From: Oxytricha trifallax
Lineage: Eukaryota; Ciliophora; Spirotrichea; Sporadotrichida; Oxytrichidae
Assembly: GCA_000711775.1 (NCBI GenBank)
Contig: ARYC01002114.1
Span: forward strand, 1 to 64,000
Length of the DNA stretch: 64,000 nucleotides
Direction: 5' to 3'
Shown here piece by piece: positions 48,890 through 59,197 of this stretch. A program made the translations under genes and the position numbers. The stretch's first letter is position 1. Each line of letters opens with the position of its first letter. The notes under the pieces are model-generated. The model saw only the letters and a program-made list of their open reading frames with translations. It made no database searches and was not told the origin of the DNA.

Positions 48890-50700
48890 ACATTAAAATT
48901 GCTCTAAATATATCGCCATGAATTTTCCCTCATCTCTCATAGTTTTTCTTGAAAAACGCATGATCGAATACTTCTCTTTCTAAGTTTTCACTTCCCAAGC
49001 GCTATTGAATATCTTTTATGAGAAGATCATTTACAATTTCTTAAAATTCTTGACTAACTTCAGTGCCCTCTGGAAAAACCACAGGATATCTCTTTATCAA
49101 AATTTGCATGATCTTATTGTCCTTGTTCAATAAAGCTTAAAAGCTTAAACAAGTTAATATTAGTATATTTAATATATGATTGATAAATGGATGATAACCG
49201 TACATGAGCTCATACATCATTAAACCTATTGACCATGCAATTGTAGTTAAAGATCGACACTGACTATCAATCATTTCTGGTGCCTAATATTTAATCTCAG
49301 TAGAGGCAGGCATCAAATAGCTATAAGTTGAGTCACCTGCTAACCTCAGATTTTAGAACATAGACTCATTTACTACTATCTTTACTTGCTTAGTTTGCTC
49401 ATTAACATAGATATTTTATGGTTAAAGAAGCCAAATTTCTATCTATTTTGACTCTAGCTCACTAATAGCTCTTACTAAATTACCAAAGATCTGAGCAACT
49501 TTTGTATCGTCGAGTGGTTCTAGTTCTTTGAATCGTTTTAACTCATTTTGACGTTTTTAAATTAAGGCTTCTAGAGTTTCGAATTGACGATTTGGCTCTT
49601 GTGAAACTAAATGAGTAAATGCTCCTTCCTTCTCAACTAGTTAAGAAACTGGTTAGATACTTTTACAAGAATTTAAGACATCGATTTGCTAATTGGTAAG
49701 AGTAAAAGCTTTAGGATCTGTAATTTCTGAAACAATTAATCCTTATTTTGAAGCTGGAACAAACTCAGAGATGTTTCCCTCGCAAATCTTGTAAGTCTAA
49801 GCTTAATCATTAAATGAAATTCTTATTATAATTTAAAATTATGAATTAACTAAAAGAATATGCTTATGATTTTGGCTTGGGCTTTATTTGTTATTAGCTC
49901 TGCTACATGTTTTATTATAAAGGAGCTTAATATTGAGGCAATTCTTTTTATGAGTTGTTTATAACTGGATTAGAGTTAACTGCTGTTTATTACTTTGCCT
50001 GAGTCTATTTTCTAGCTATATCTTATTATATAGCAGTTTACTTTCTATTAGCTATTTATTGCGATTGAGTCTCTTAAATGTTTGAGAATTATTCTTGAGT
50101 TTTGTCTTCCTCGATTTGACTCGAATTACGTTTATTTTTCAAATCTTCATCCCCCTTCTTTTCTAAATTATCTAAGTTCTCATCCTCTATAATGTACATT
50201 TTCTCTGGTCTCCTAAAAATACCCTTTGGCACTTCTTTTTTCACAGTTGCATAATTCTTAAGTTTCGTGCTTGCCTATATTATAGTAAGAATTTTATGAG
50301 ATCTCTATCTATTCTAAAACTTACCACTCTATAATACAAGATGTTGTGCCCTTTATTACGTAGAATTTTCCTAATAGTTGAAGCGATAACATCCCTCAAA
50401 TTTTGGCTTATATATCTGTAGTCATACTCCCCAGAAACATGAATAATAAACTCTGAGCTGCTTTGATCTTCGCTTATAGTGAATCCATCAACTTTAAACA
50501 AGTCTATCCTTCTGTTTATTTCTAAAAATACAATTAATGAAGAAAATTCTTTACTTTGTTTTGAGAGATTGAACAAGTGCATATTTGTTATCAAGAGGGT
50601 TCTTTATTGCTTAATTCCGTATCTATTGTACTTTTACAAACCGCAAGACAAATAAACCTCCTCTAAATAAAAATGTAAGATGTCAAAATTAGATAAAACC
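48890..50700 (-). CDS. Kinase-fold protein lacking catalytic motifs (pseudokinase) with N-terminal PH/TH1-like region
   Basis: The N-terminal block (50700-50250) reads YGIKQQRTLLITNMHLFNLS, LEINRRIDLFKVDGFTISED and FIIHVSGEYDYRYISQNLRD, resembling a lipid-binding PH/TH1-like region. A Gln-rich linker follows (50210-49880), then kinase-fold pieces: VAQIFGNLVRAISELESKQ, a catalytic-loop equivalent EIWLLQPQNIYV where HRDLKPEN is expected, no DFG, a clear APE region (EIKYQAPEMID), and the helical lobe WSIGLMMYELMYGYHPF to LLIKDIQQRLGSENLEREVF and DHAFF. The AGC-like end pattern suggests descent from AGC kinases. Catalysis is unlikely. IESs split the linker and the C-lobe. The 5' block beyond 50700 and the exact stop were not determined. 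Confidence 0.65.
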
Positions 50701-51065
50701 CTAATATTAAGTAAGAATAGAAAATAATAAATAGAAAAGGTGCATCATTTTTAATAAAGTTATCGATTTACAAGCATTAATAATTTTAGAAAATATTATT
50801 ATTATTCTATTTGATATTTCATTTTTGTTTATGCTGGTTTACCTTGGGGAGCTAATATAGATCTAACAAAAGTATCTGAATTAAGATTGAGAAGGTCTCT
50901 TTTTTCGCAAATATTTTCCATTAAAGATTTATAATTAAAACTATTATTATCAAAAGCTATCAAATCTTAATTAATATCAAACTTTATTAAATAAATACAT
51001 GTACAAATAAATAATTCTTTAACTCTTGTTTGTCTTTGTTTATAATTTATTTTATACTATAAAAT

Positions 51066-52579
51066 TCAGCTAAGCACATCCCAGACAATAACACTTAAAT
51101 CGTCAGATGTAGATATTATCTTGTCATGTTCGCACCATTATACCTCATTAGAGATACCTATATGTCCAAAGTTTTACTCACTACATCCCAAATGAGCGAT
51201 TTCTTAGTGTGATTTAATATCCCAAATATGCACTTTTTCATCTTCTGAGCCACTTACAATAAAGTCATCATAGAATCCAAAGTTTGCCCTAACTAATTAA
51301 ATTTGTTAAGAAAATCTTTAAAGGCTTACCATAAAATTCATGCATTGATTTGTGTCCAATAAAACGTTGAGGAGGTTTTTAGTAGATATTGTACATGTCA
51401 TAGAGACTAATCACACTATCCATTGAATTTACTAACATTTTATTTCCTTTTATAACGATTGAAATATTGCCTTTCTAAGTTTTGTACGGGTCTCCAAATG
51501 TAGATTGATAAAATGTGTTCTCAAGAGCGCATTAAAACATCTTGCTGAAATTCTATAATTTTCTTGGAGTTTGGTTCATTGAGTTCTGAACTGGTGAGGT
51601 TGCTTATCTAACATTTCTGACATCAGAGCTGTCCAACATTTTCAAATCAAAGAAACTAATTTTATCAGAGTGTGACTCAATCGAAACTAGTTGAGTTTGA
51701 CCATAGAAAGCGAGACCTGTCACTGATAGTGAAACTAAGTTTCCTGATGGTTTCCTTGAGGATGATTGACCGCTCACTCCAATACCTCCTTTTTGTAGAA
51801 TTTGCTAGGAAAAGAAATGCCTTCCTATTAAGTTGAAAGCTCCTACTGCACCACTATCTCTCATTCTAAAATCGTACAAGAATATTTTGCCATCTCTTCC
51901 TCCAGTAGCAACTAAATTATTTTCATCGCATTTCGCCAAACTTTTGACAGCGGAATCATGATGGTCTAGAGTGAACAGATTGAAATTTGTTTCTGCATCA
52001 ATTAAGTGACAAAACTTATGACCGCAAGCAGTCAGAATCTATCTGTCATTATTCAGCCAAAGTAAGTCAAAGATCGGGTTCTCTACAACTCTTAAAGTAC
52101 CTAAAATATAGTTGAATTTGATAATTAATCTTACTTTCAGGCTTGAGTAGTTATGGACTTATTCTCTCTTTCACAATTTTGTTCATTCCTAAATTAGGAT
52201 AATACTGCTGAATAAACTCTTAGAAATATATTTAATCATGTATTGTGTTGGAAGCCTCTCTCTAAGTATTCCCAAACAACAAATTTCCCTTTATAGTTCC
52301 CACAGCGAATATATTGGGCCTAACACTTTGACACTTGACTGTTAAATTGTATTCTTAGGTGATCAATCTTTTGTATTTTGGGATAATTTATTGATCTTCA
52401 AAGTCATTCTTAGAGCTTTCATCTGCAGATGGTTCTTTAAATCTTGATAAGCAGTTTGACACATCTATAGTTAATGATTAAATATATAAACTGAAATTAC
52501 TAATCCTCTAGTAATCTTTAAAGTGTATAGATGGATCTTTCTTCAAAGTGATTAAATTGTTATGAAAAGAAGAATTCAT
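51066..52579 (-). CDS. WD40-repeat protein resembling CDT2/DTL
   Basis: ATG at 52577-52579 (MNSSFHNNLITLKKDPSIHF) to TGA at 51066-51068, with two or three AT-rich inserts (near 52110 and 51300). Repeats read RPNIFAVGTIKGNLLF, NPIFDLLWLNNDRQILTACG, HHDSAVKSLAKCDENNLVAT then GGRDGKIFLYDFR, LVSLSVTGLAFYGQTQLVSI, GNKMLVNSMDSVISLYDMYN, PPQRFIGHKSMHEFYGKP, DDFIVSGSEDEKVHIWDIK and SDDLSVIVWDV. The GHK-x3-FY-x-K block followed by SGSEDE...IWD is the pattern of CDT2/DTL, the substrate receptor of the CUL4-DDB1 ligase that removes Cdt1 at replication forks. The protein ends soon after the last repeat, shorter than animal CDT2, so another WD40 family is possible. Confidence 0.65.
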
Positions 52580-52631
52580 GTTTTAGTTGATTCCCGCAAA
52601 TAATCTCAATTAATTTTATAAAATAAGATTA

Positions 52632-52946
52632 ATGACTTTCAGTATGATTTTAATTTCATGAACTCTTAATTTTGAATCTTTAAATTTCAGAATTGCTCCT
52701 CAATTGATGCTAATTATATAATTGAACTTATCATCTCGCCTGCAAGAGGTAGAATTTAACGAGGACTAAATCGATGGTGGAGTAGAAGGAATTTGCGTTT
52801 AAAGAGATGAAGACATGATAGTAGCAATGTGCTATATAGCTGAATGTGTGACTTTTAATAGACCAGTTGATATGGAAGCATTCAATGTAAACCTTGAGAG
52901 GTAGAGAATCCTGGATGTGTTCTTGTCGTTACTATAGTTTGAATGA
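52632..52946 (+). CDS. Inverted last coding block of the Ulp1/SENP-like gene
   Basis: This block is on the plus strand while the rest of the gene (53291-53869) is on the minus strand. Its left edge ATGAC (52632-52636) is the same pointer as ATGAC at the inner edge of the minus-strand block. Joined at one ATGAC, and with the intron at 52642-52690 removed, the frame runs HDFQIAPQLMLIIQLNLSS, then GGVEGICVQRDEDMIVAMCY and IAECVTFNRPVDMEAF to TGA at 52944-52946. The end matches the C-terminal part of C48 peptidases (Q-x4-C-G-x3-C-x2-A-x-C pattern), but the catalytic Cys position is Met. The spliced total is 840 bases, exactly 280 codons. Confidence 0.75.
52642..52690 (+). other. Spliceosomal intron in the inverted block
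   Basis: A 49-base AT-rich insert with canonical ends GTATGA...TTTCAG. Splicing joins GACTTTCA to AATTGCTCC in frame (DFQIAPQ). Unspliced, the joined gene would hit a TGA. There is no flanking direct repeat, unlike IESs. Confidence 0.75.
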
Positions 52947-53290
52947 TCTTATAGAAGAAATTTAGTTTAAGGTCTAATCACAATAGAGCAAAAACAATTA
53001 TATTAGGAAAAAGAAAAGTATTAAAAGATAATTCTAATGTATTCTAAGTAAATAAGTAAAAGCATGAAATTTTATATTGTTAATTATTCATTAGAGGAGT
53101 TGATAAATAACATTATTATTTTATTTATCGAATTATTCCTCATTTATTTAAATACCCTAACTTCATTTTATAAAAGTTATTCATCCTTTAGAATAATAAT
53201 TTTGGAGATGATAAGTCCATCAAATGGAGCACAGTATCTGAAATATCATGATCTATAATTAAACATTAGTTTTGCATTTTTTTACTTACT
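52947..53290. other. AT-rich IES between oppositely oriented blocks
   Basis: Separates the plus-strand last block and the minus-strand main block of the Ulp1-like gene. Holds a short AT-rich open frame on the plus strand with no recognisable feature. Expected to be deleted when the flanking block is flipped. Confidence 0.6.
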
Positions 53291-53869
53291 GTCATGTTCA
53301 CGTTCTCTGTCATACAGATCAACTTGGAAATTTGCAACCTTTATGCTAACTATCAGGGCTCTTTAGTCATCTTCTTCATCAATAAAGAAAGGGAGTACGA
53401 TTTAGTCATACTTAAAGAAATTCTGTAATTAATTAAGGCAGTCCTTAAGAGTGGTCTCGTTGTTAAGTTTGCGACAAAAGTTTGTGTTAAAGTAAAGGAT
53501 TTTAACTGGTGTATTATTAGCGGTGGTTTAAGAATACAAATCTATAGAGTTACGCATAGTTGCTCTCTAGAAGTTGTATTGAGATTAACGAATGAGGTTT
53601 ATTTTCTCCAAGATTTTCATATAAACATTAATGATGTTTTCTCTAAAAAGTTTACCTTTTGCAAACTCAAGCAAGTCTTCCTTATGGATTATTGCATTAT
53701 AGTATTCAAAGATCTCTCTGATATGGTATGGGTAACTGTTGTAGTCTGGGAATTCAAGTTTGTTCTAATTCTTAATTGTTTATAGTTTCATAGATAGTTA
53801 TTGCTACCTTATTGAATCAAATGGCTCTTACATTTCAGCAACAAAATTCACAAATTACTCACCAAACAT
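53291..53869 (-). CDS. Ulp1/SENP-like (C48) protease-fold protein, main block
   Basis: Minus strand from MFGEQFVNFVAEMQEPFDS (53869) to the ATGAC pointer at 53291-53295. Family landmarks: KEDLLEFAKGKLFRENIINV, matching the N-x-E-x-I-N-F-Y region; VKILYFNTNFCRKL, matching FNTFF-x-KL; and YDQIVLPFFIDEEDDQRALI with VANFQVDLYD, matching the strand carrying the catalytic HW and later D. The His position is occupied by other residues (DDQRA); the Asp is kept. Ulp1/SENP enzymes cleave SUMO from targets; this protein probably cannot. The frame is also open upstream towards 54070, so this block and 54070-55722 may be one gene. Confidence 0.65.
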
Positions 53870-54069
53870 TTCTTTTAGGTAAGCTTGTACATTTAAAAGC
53901 CTAATATGACAAGAGGATTAAAACTAAGTTGTTTATGAATACTTTATATTTGTATTAATTAACTAATTTTACTCTTAATACTATATTTTAAAAGTTAATT
54001 TTCCCTGTTTTTATTCTAATACTTTTGCAAATCTATAAAATATATATATTTAAACAAGGCAAAACAGTT

Positions 54070-55722
54070 TTTACTACTTACTTTTTGTAGAGAGTAATGA
54101 AGCTTGAGTATCAGAGGACTCTCGATTGGTAGGTCTCTTTAGGTTCATTTAAGCCAATTTATTCTGCAGATCTTTCTCCATTTCAAAATATTTTCCTTGC
54201 TTCACATTTGCTGGGCTTATCATAGGGGAAAAACCTATGTCTGTAACATCTTACTACTTTCCATTACTTTTATTGGTCTAGAGATTGGCGCTGTTCACAT
54301 TGTTTGATTTTGAGGACTTATTTAATGAATTTTAGTGACTAATATTTCCTATCTTCTAAGAAGATTGATTGCTACGCTATAAGTCTGCCTATTTTCCGTT
54401 GTGATTCTGACTGGCTTAGTTTCTAATTTTGTTTTAAGGTGAGTTATTAGAGTCTCTTGCACTTTTGTCTTCATATCTGTAAATTGCCAATGAAATGTCT
54501 GAGCCTTGTCTTTTTAAATCTTTATTTGACTGATTTGATTGATTAAAAGGGGATGGCTAAGCTGGCATAAACTTGTCGATTTTGTCTTGACGATTTTGTT
54601 GTTCTGATCTCATTTGATTTATGACTTAGCTCTCATTCACTTGCCTCTATTGAAACTAAAATTTTTAATGCTTATAATTTGATAATTAATTCTGATTAAA
54701 ACTTAGCGGATGATGCTTAATTTCTATTGAAAGTTCCTCTCTAAGATCTGTTATTGTAATTATGTTCTGAATCAGTAAAATCACTTTGGTTATTTTTAGA
54801 TTCCTCATAGTCCCTTTATCCATAAGTTGTTCTTCTCATAAGTTTTGAAGGTAACAAGGCTCTGGCTTTATTCTGCCAGACATACTCCGTGTATTTTTTC
54901 CTCACCTCATTAGGTTTGATCAGTAAATGCATGCATTCAGCCATTCGTTTTAAGAACTCCTCTCTTACGAGATACTGCTTATCATCTGTCGTGGGGAAAA
55001 GATATAAACTGCTTATATGATTGCTAAATTCTCTCAACATATTCGCATTTGTGGAGAAAAGCGATAGTAACTCTTAAAATTCTGCATCATCACTGTCGCT
55101 TGTGAACCTCCTCACAGAATTAAGGATCTCCCCCACAGCTATGGTTGATATATATGTGATATTCTCTAAAGTACTAATCAATTTTTAAGAGTGATTATGC
55201 ACAGCACTGCTTTAAGTGTTTTCTATAATATTGAAGAGAAAATTAGCTTTCTCAACTTCTTTGCCTCCAGAGTACAGCAAGTTGAATAACACAATCTTAT
55301 TAAAATCGTACTTTTAGCGCGTGTTATCAACGAAAAAGAAATCCTAGATCAGGAAGTTCTTAATACTACCCTGATTCACTACCTCTGTTTACTTGTAAAT
55401 TTGAATTATATCCCGCTTTGGGACCTCTCCCTTATTTGAGGCAAGTAGCACTTTCTCAATCATGTTAATGCAAGGAACTTCCTTCATCCCTATTTTCGAT
55501 TCCTCATTAACAAATTCAAGAATTTAATATTTTAAAAAATGATTTAATCATGGATATTAACTATAAATTATCAGCTTACTATACCCCCAAATACCTTACA
55601 TTTTGTTGCATATGAATTTATTAAAGAAGTATTCTATTGATATTTTTAATCTTCGACTCGGGTCCTTCAATAGTAGAATCCGCATCTTTTCTGCTTTTGG
55701 AGCAACAACATGCAAGTAACAT
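54070..55722 (-). CDS. Protein with Cys-rich N-terminus and long disordered tail (possibly N-terminal part of the Ulp1-like gene)
   Basis: ATG at 55720-55722 begins MLLACCCSKSRKDADSTIEG, a Cys cluster that could be lipid-modified. An AT-rich insert near 55500-55570 is followed by a well-formed folded region: IGMKEVPCINMIEKVLLASN, YDFNKIVLFNLLYSGGKEVE, YISTIAVGEILNSVRRFTSD, EFSNHISSLYLFPTTDDKQY and EVRKKYTEYVWQNKARALLP (to about 54835). A Ser/Asn/Gln-rich tail of about 250 residues then runs to about 54075. I do not recognise the folded region. With TAA/TAG as Gln the frame continues without TGA through the AT-rich stretch 53870-54070 into the Ulp1-like block, so the two may form a single protein of about 800 residues. 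Confidence 0.55.
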
Positions 55723-55957
55723 ATTTATGTTTTTGATTATTGTGTTCTTATAAATAGATTTAAGTTATTTTTAGAGTAAGTAAATGAGTTATTATTTGAG
55801 TTAGTGAGTGACTACTCTTATTTATTTTATTTTATAATATAGCCTTAAAATAATAATAATTCCGATTTATTCTAAAAATAATTAATGTGTGATTAGCTTT
55901 TTTTAAACTGCTTAAATATATTAATCTAAATTTATGTCAAGAAAACCAGTATTTTAA

Positions 55958-58900
55958 TCAATGAAGTCCACCTTTTTTCTCTATTTTCTTTGCTTTGTGC
56001 AAATCGTCAACCTATCTTCTTGCTCTGATAAAAGCTAAAGCGTCATTGTCTACTCCACCTTAATCGTTGTTGCTATCTCCATTTTAGTTGTCATTATTAA
56101 ATAATTAAAAATTATTGGAATATTTTATTGAAAATGTGTAGACATAATCTTGCAATATCATCAACTCCATCATCCATTCTGAAGACATCTCTTGGCATTT
56201 ACTTAGTGGACTATTACAGAGTTCTCCCTGATTTTTACTGCATTAAAAATTAATCAAAATCATCTAATAAACTTACAGGCATCTGAGTTTGTCCATGCTG
56301 TGACATTACATCTTCCTCATCAAATGTACTCACATACCAGTCCTCAAACGACCCAACCAGCTGTTGCTTAAGTGTGTCAATGCTTTGCTATATGTAGAAC
56401 ACTTCGCCCCTCAATGACTTGAGTTAATCGTAATTCTCTCTGTACTGCTTCTTCAATTCCTTCATTCTCTGCAAGTATGAAAGTTCCTCCTCATCTATGA
56501 TTTCTTGGTGAATTTGGTTGTTGTCTCCACTCAAACCCACGTTGTCGTCGTCATCCATGCCAACAAGGTCTTCTCTCATTTGTTTCTTCTTTTCTTCAGC
56601 TTTTTCTTCAAGCTTGCCCTTGATCTAGTCTAACTCTTTCTTAGTTACATTACAGACTTCAGTTAAAGATTTCACTATGACTTTCTTATCTTTGAGATCC
56701 TGGCGATTTGAGATGATCTAGTCTTCGAAAGTCTTTCCTTCTGGGAGAGATTTGAATTCAAGGAAAGCTTATTATCTTTCAATTCACAATTAATTACTAA
56801 TATTTATATGGTTTTATAAAGAAGAGCAAAAATCAACTGATTGGCTTTCTCTTTGCATCTCTTTGTTTCTTAAGTCTCATAATTTCAAATTTGCTATCTG
56901 CTTCTTCATCATTAATTTAAAGAAAAATTAAAATTAAGATTAGTAATATTGTAGAAATACATTCGAAATTGGGAAATTAATTATATATAAATTATTAATA
57001 ATTCAAAATCTTAGCAGTTAAAGTTCGCCAATTTAAACGATCTCGGGCTTACTCGATAGGGAATTTAAAATTAGCTGGACTTTGTTATTGGCAGTACTAT
57101 TTTATTGCATCCCTGGAGCTAGATAACTTGACTTTAATGTGAAGGTATAATTTATTGAATTTAAAGGAGTTTAATTAAAGTCAAGTTATCTAGCTCCAGG
57201 GATGCAATAAAATAGTACTGCCAATAACAAAGTCCAGCTAATTTTAAATTCCCTATCGAATAAGCCCCAGATCGTTTAAATTGGCGAACTTTAACTGCTA
57301 AGATTTTGAATTATTAATAATTTATATATAATTAATTTCCCAATTTCGAATGTATTTCTACAATATTGTAATATTTGCATCATAGTCATCTTGCTGGATA
57401 TAATCATCGTCATCAGCCTGCATCCTAGCTATTTCTTCCTCCTTCTTCTTGCTCAATTCAATCTTGTTAACTGGTTTGATGTTCCTGGGGGCAATACCCA
57501 GTCCAAACTCCCCTATTTCTTCCAAGTCGCCAACACCATCTTAGTGCATCATTGTCTTGCGTTTTTCTAATTCATGAAGTTGAGTTGGTTAACGTTAACC
57601 GTGTCCCAAAGTCTCAGCTTGCTATTCTATAGTCTTGGCTTCATGCTCTAATCTACGGAAAACATTTCTCATTTAGGCGAAGAGTTCTTTAACTTAACGC
57701 ATGCTGTTTAAATACTCAATATCTTCGAGGTCTCCGTCCATAAAGTTCTAAGCCATTTTCTGGATTTCATATTAATTTAATGATTGTAAAGTCATTATTA
57801 AAAACAATCATATAATTAGCAATATTGTTGTTCAGCTGAATATGGATCGTAATTAACTCTTCCCTTGTTTGCCAAAGTATCATGCATAGCCAGCTCTTAT
57901 TTCAAATCTCTAATTTCCTTCTCATATTTTTTAAGCAACAACTGAGGGTCTTACTATACATTGATAATAGCCTCGTTACTGACCTTCATCATTCTGGTGG
58001 CAAATTTCAAAGTTGAAATAGTTTCCTCGACATGATCAGGCTCAGGGTAAACATTGGCAATCATAATTGTCTAACAGTTACCACCAATTGAATTCTTAAG
58101 GAAGTTTGTCAACTTGCTCTATCTATAAGGGATATGATCTCGCTTGTTATCACAGACTGATACTACAACTTATTCCAAGAAGGTAAGAGATTTATTGATA
58201 TAAGTGGCTTCTTTCAAGTTTATGCCCTAAGCTCCAGATTTCTTGGTTCTTTCACTACCAGCTAAGTCTACTAAATTAAGCTTGGAAAAGACAACTTTCT
58301 CAGTTGACTCTGTTCTACTTTTACTCTCTAAATGAATGGTATAAATACAGTGACTTCTACTTGACTCTTTATTTAGTTAATGTGCGCTGACAGTTCTGTT
58401 AGTTTCACCTTCGAATAAGTAATTCAAAGCTTCCTCTTCGTTATTTACAACATTTAATGAAAGGCCTTTAACATGAATTTCACCCTTGGCATCATCTTAT
58501 ATGGAAATCTAGTTGCCACCTTATTCATGAGTTGGAGTAGTTGAAATAAGATCAAACATCAGTTCATTATAGATTTCTAGGTAGCTCACTCTCACTGTAA
58601 ATTCTTACTCGAATCTACTTCCAATTTCTTAGAAAACTTGGGTGATAGCTCTTGGGATCACTCCTCTGTATTTATAATTTTAAGTAGATCCATTCATCGT
58701 AAATGTCTTTCCTGCACCTGTTTAGCCATACACCATAACAGTACCGTTGAATCCCTCTATAACGCTCTTCACAATATCTCTAGCACAGTGATCAAAAACG
58801 TCTTCCTGTGAAGAATTGTGAAGGATTTTATCGAATTTGAAACGCCATTATTCTTGCTGATTGTTAACAAAGCCGCCTGATTCATTCTTTAGAACTTAAA

Positions 58901-59058
58901 CAGTCACTGTCTATAGGAAATTCAATAATTAAAATCATGATAACTAATGCTTAAAAGGTGACGCTTACATTATTTACTTAGTCAATCTGCAGATTTTTAG
59001 AGGCAAAATTTGATGTTGGTCTGGTTCTAACAACGACTTGCACTTGTCTTTTAACCAT
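55958..59058 (-). CDS. KIF9: Kinesin-9 (KIF9 type), ciliary motor
   Basis: ATG at 59056-59058 (MVKRQVQVVVRTRPTSNFAS) to TGA at 55958-55960. The motor domain shows the P-loop GQTGAGKTFTM (about 58720), TVRVSYLEIYNELMFDLIS, switch I region NKESSRSHCIY, switch II LVDLAGSER and the neck ISTLKFATRMMKVSNEAIIN. FDKILHNSSQEDVF, EEEALNYLFEGETNRTVSAH and DHIPYRQSKLT are typical of kinesin-9. The C-terminal part has LEEIGEFGLGIAPRNIKPVN, then EVCNVTKKELDQIKGKLEEK and EEELSYLQRMKELKKQYREN, the conserved KIF9 tail. Kinesin-9 associates with the ciliary central pair. IESs fall near 58930-58970, 57780-57830, 56913-57383 (with a palindromic element), 56770-56830 and 56100-56280. Confidence 0.93.
56913..57383 (-). 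other. IES of KIF9 bounded by CATCAT pointers, carrying a palindromic element
   Basis: CATCAT (ATGATG on the coding strand) lies at 56907-56912 and 57378-57383. Removal joins DDYD to EEADSKFEIMRLKKQRDAKR in frame on the minus strand. Most of the 471-base insert is the palindrome at 56945-57367. Confidence 0.8.
56945..57367. mobile_element. Palindromic foldback element inside a KIF9 IES
   Basis: Two arms of 192 bases (56945-57136 and 57176-57367), nearly perfect reverse complements, around a 39-base loop. The outermost AATATT on both sides may be a target duplication (it is itself palindromic). Inside it the ends read GTAGAAATACATTCGAAATT. The arm contains AGCTGGACTTTGTTATTGGC, shared with the element at 24314-24725. 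Only one or two mismatches between arms were noticed, implying a young or homogenised element. No coding capacity. Confidence 0.9.
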
Positions 59059-59197
59059 ATTGAAATTATTTGTTAAAGATTATATATAAAATTATACAAT
59101 TAAAGAGATCAAATCACTTAATTAACTTTTGACTAGTAATTAAAATAAAATAGTTGTAAGTTATATAATTTCAATTATAATCTAAATCAAAAGAAAT
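59059..59197. promoter_or_regulatory. Short shared 5' region of KIF9 and CFAP100
   Basis: Only 139 AT-rich bases separate the two divergent start codons. A shared upstream region for two ciliary genes is likely, but no specific promoter motif can be named. Confidence 0.4.

Noticed and set aside
53064-53785. Two plus-strand frames of 64-68 codons overlapping the Ulp1-like gene
   Set aside because: The first lies in AT-rich IES DNA and the second is the shadow of the minus-strand coding block.
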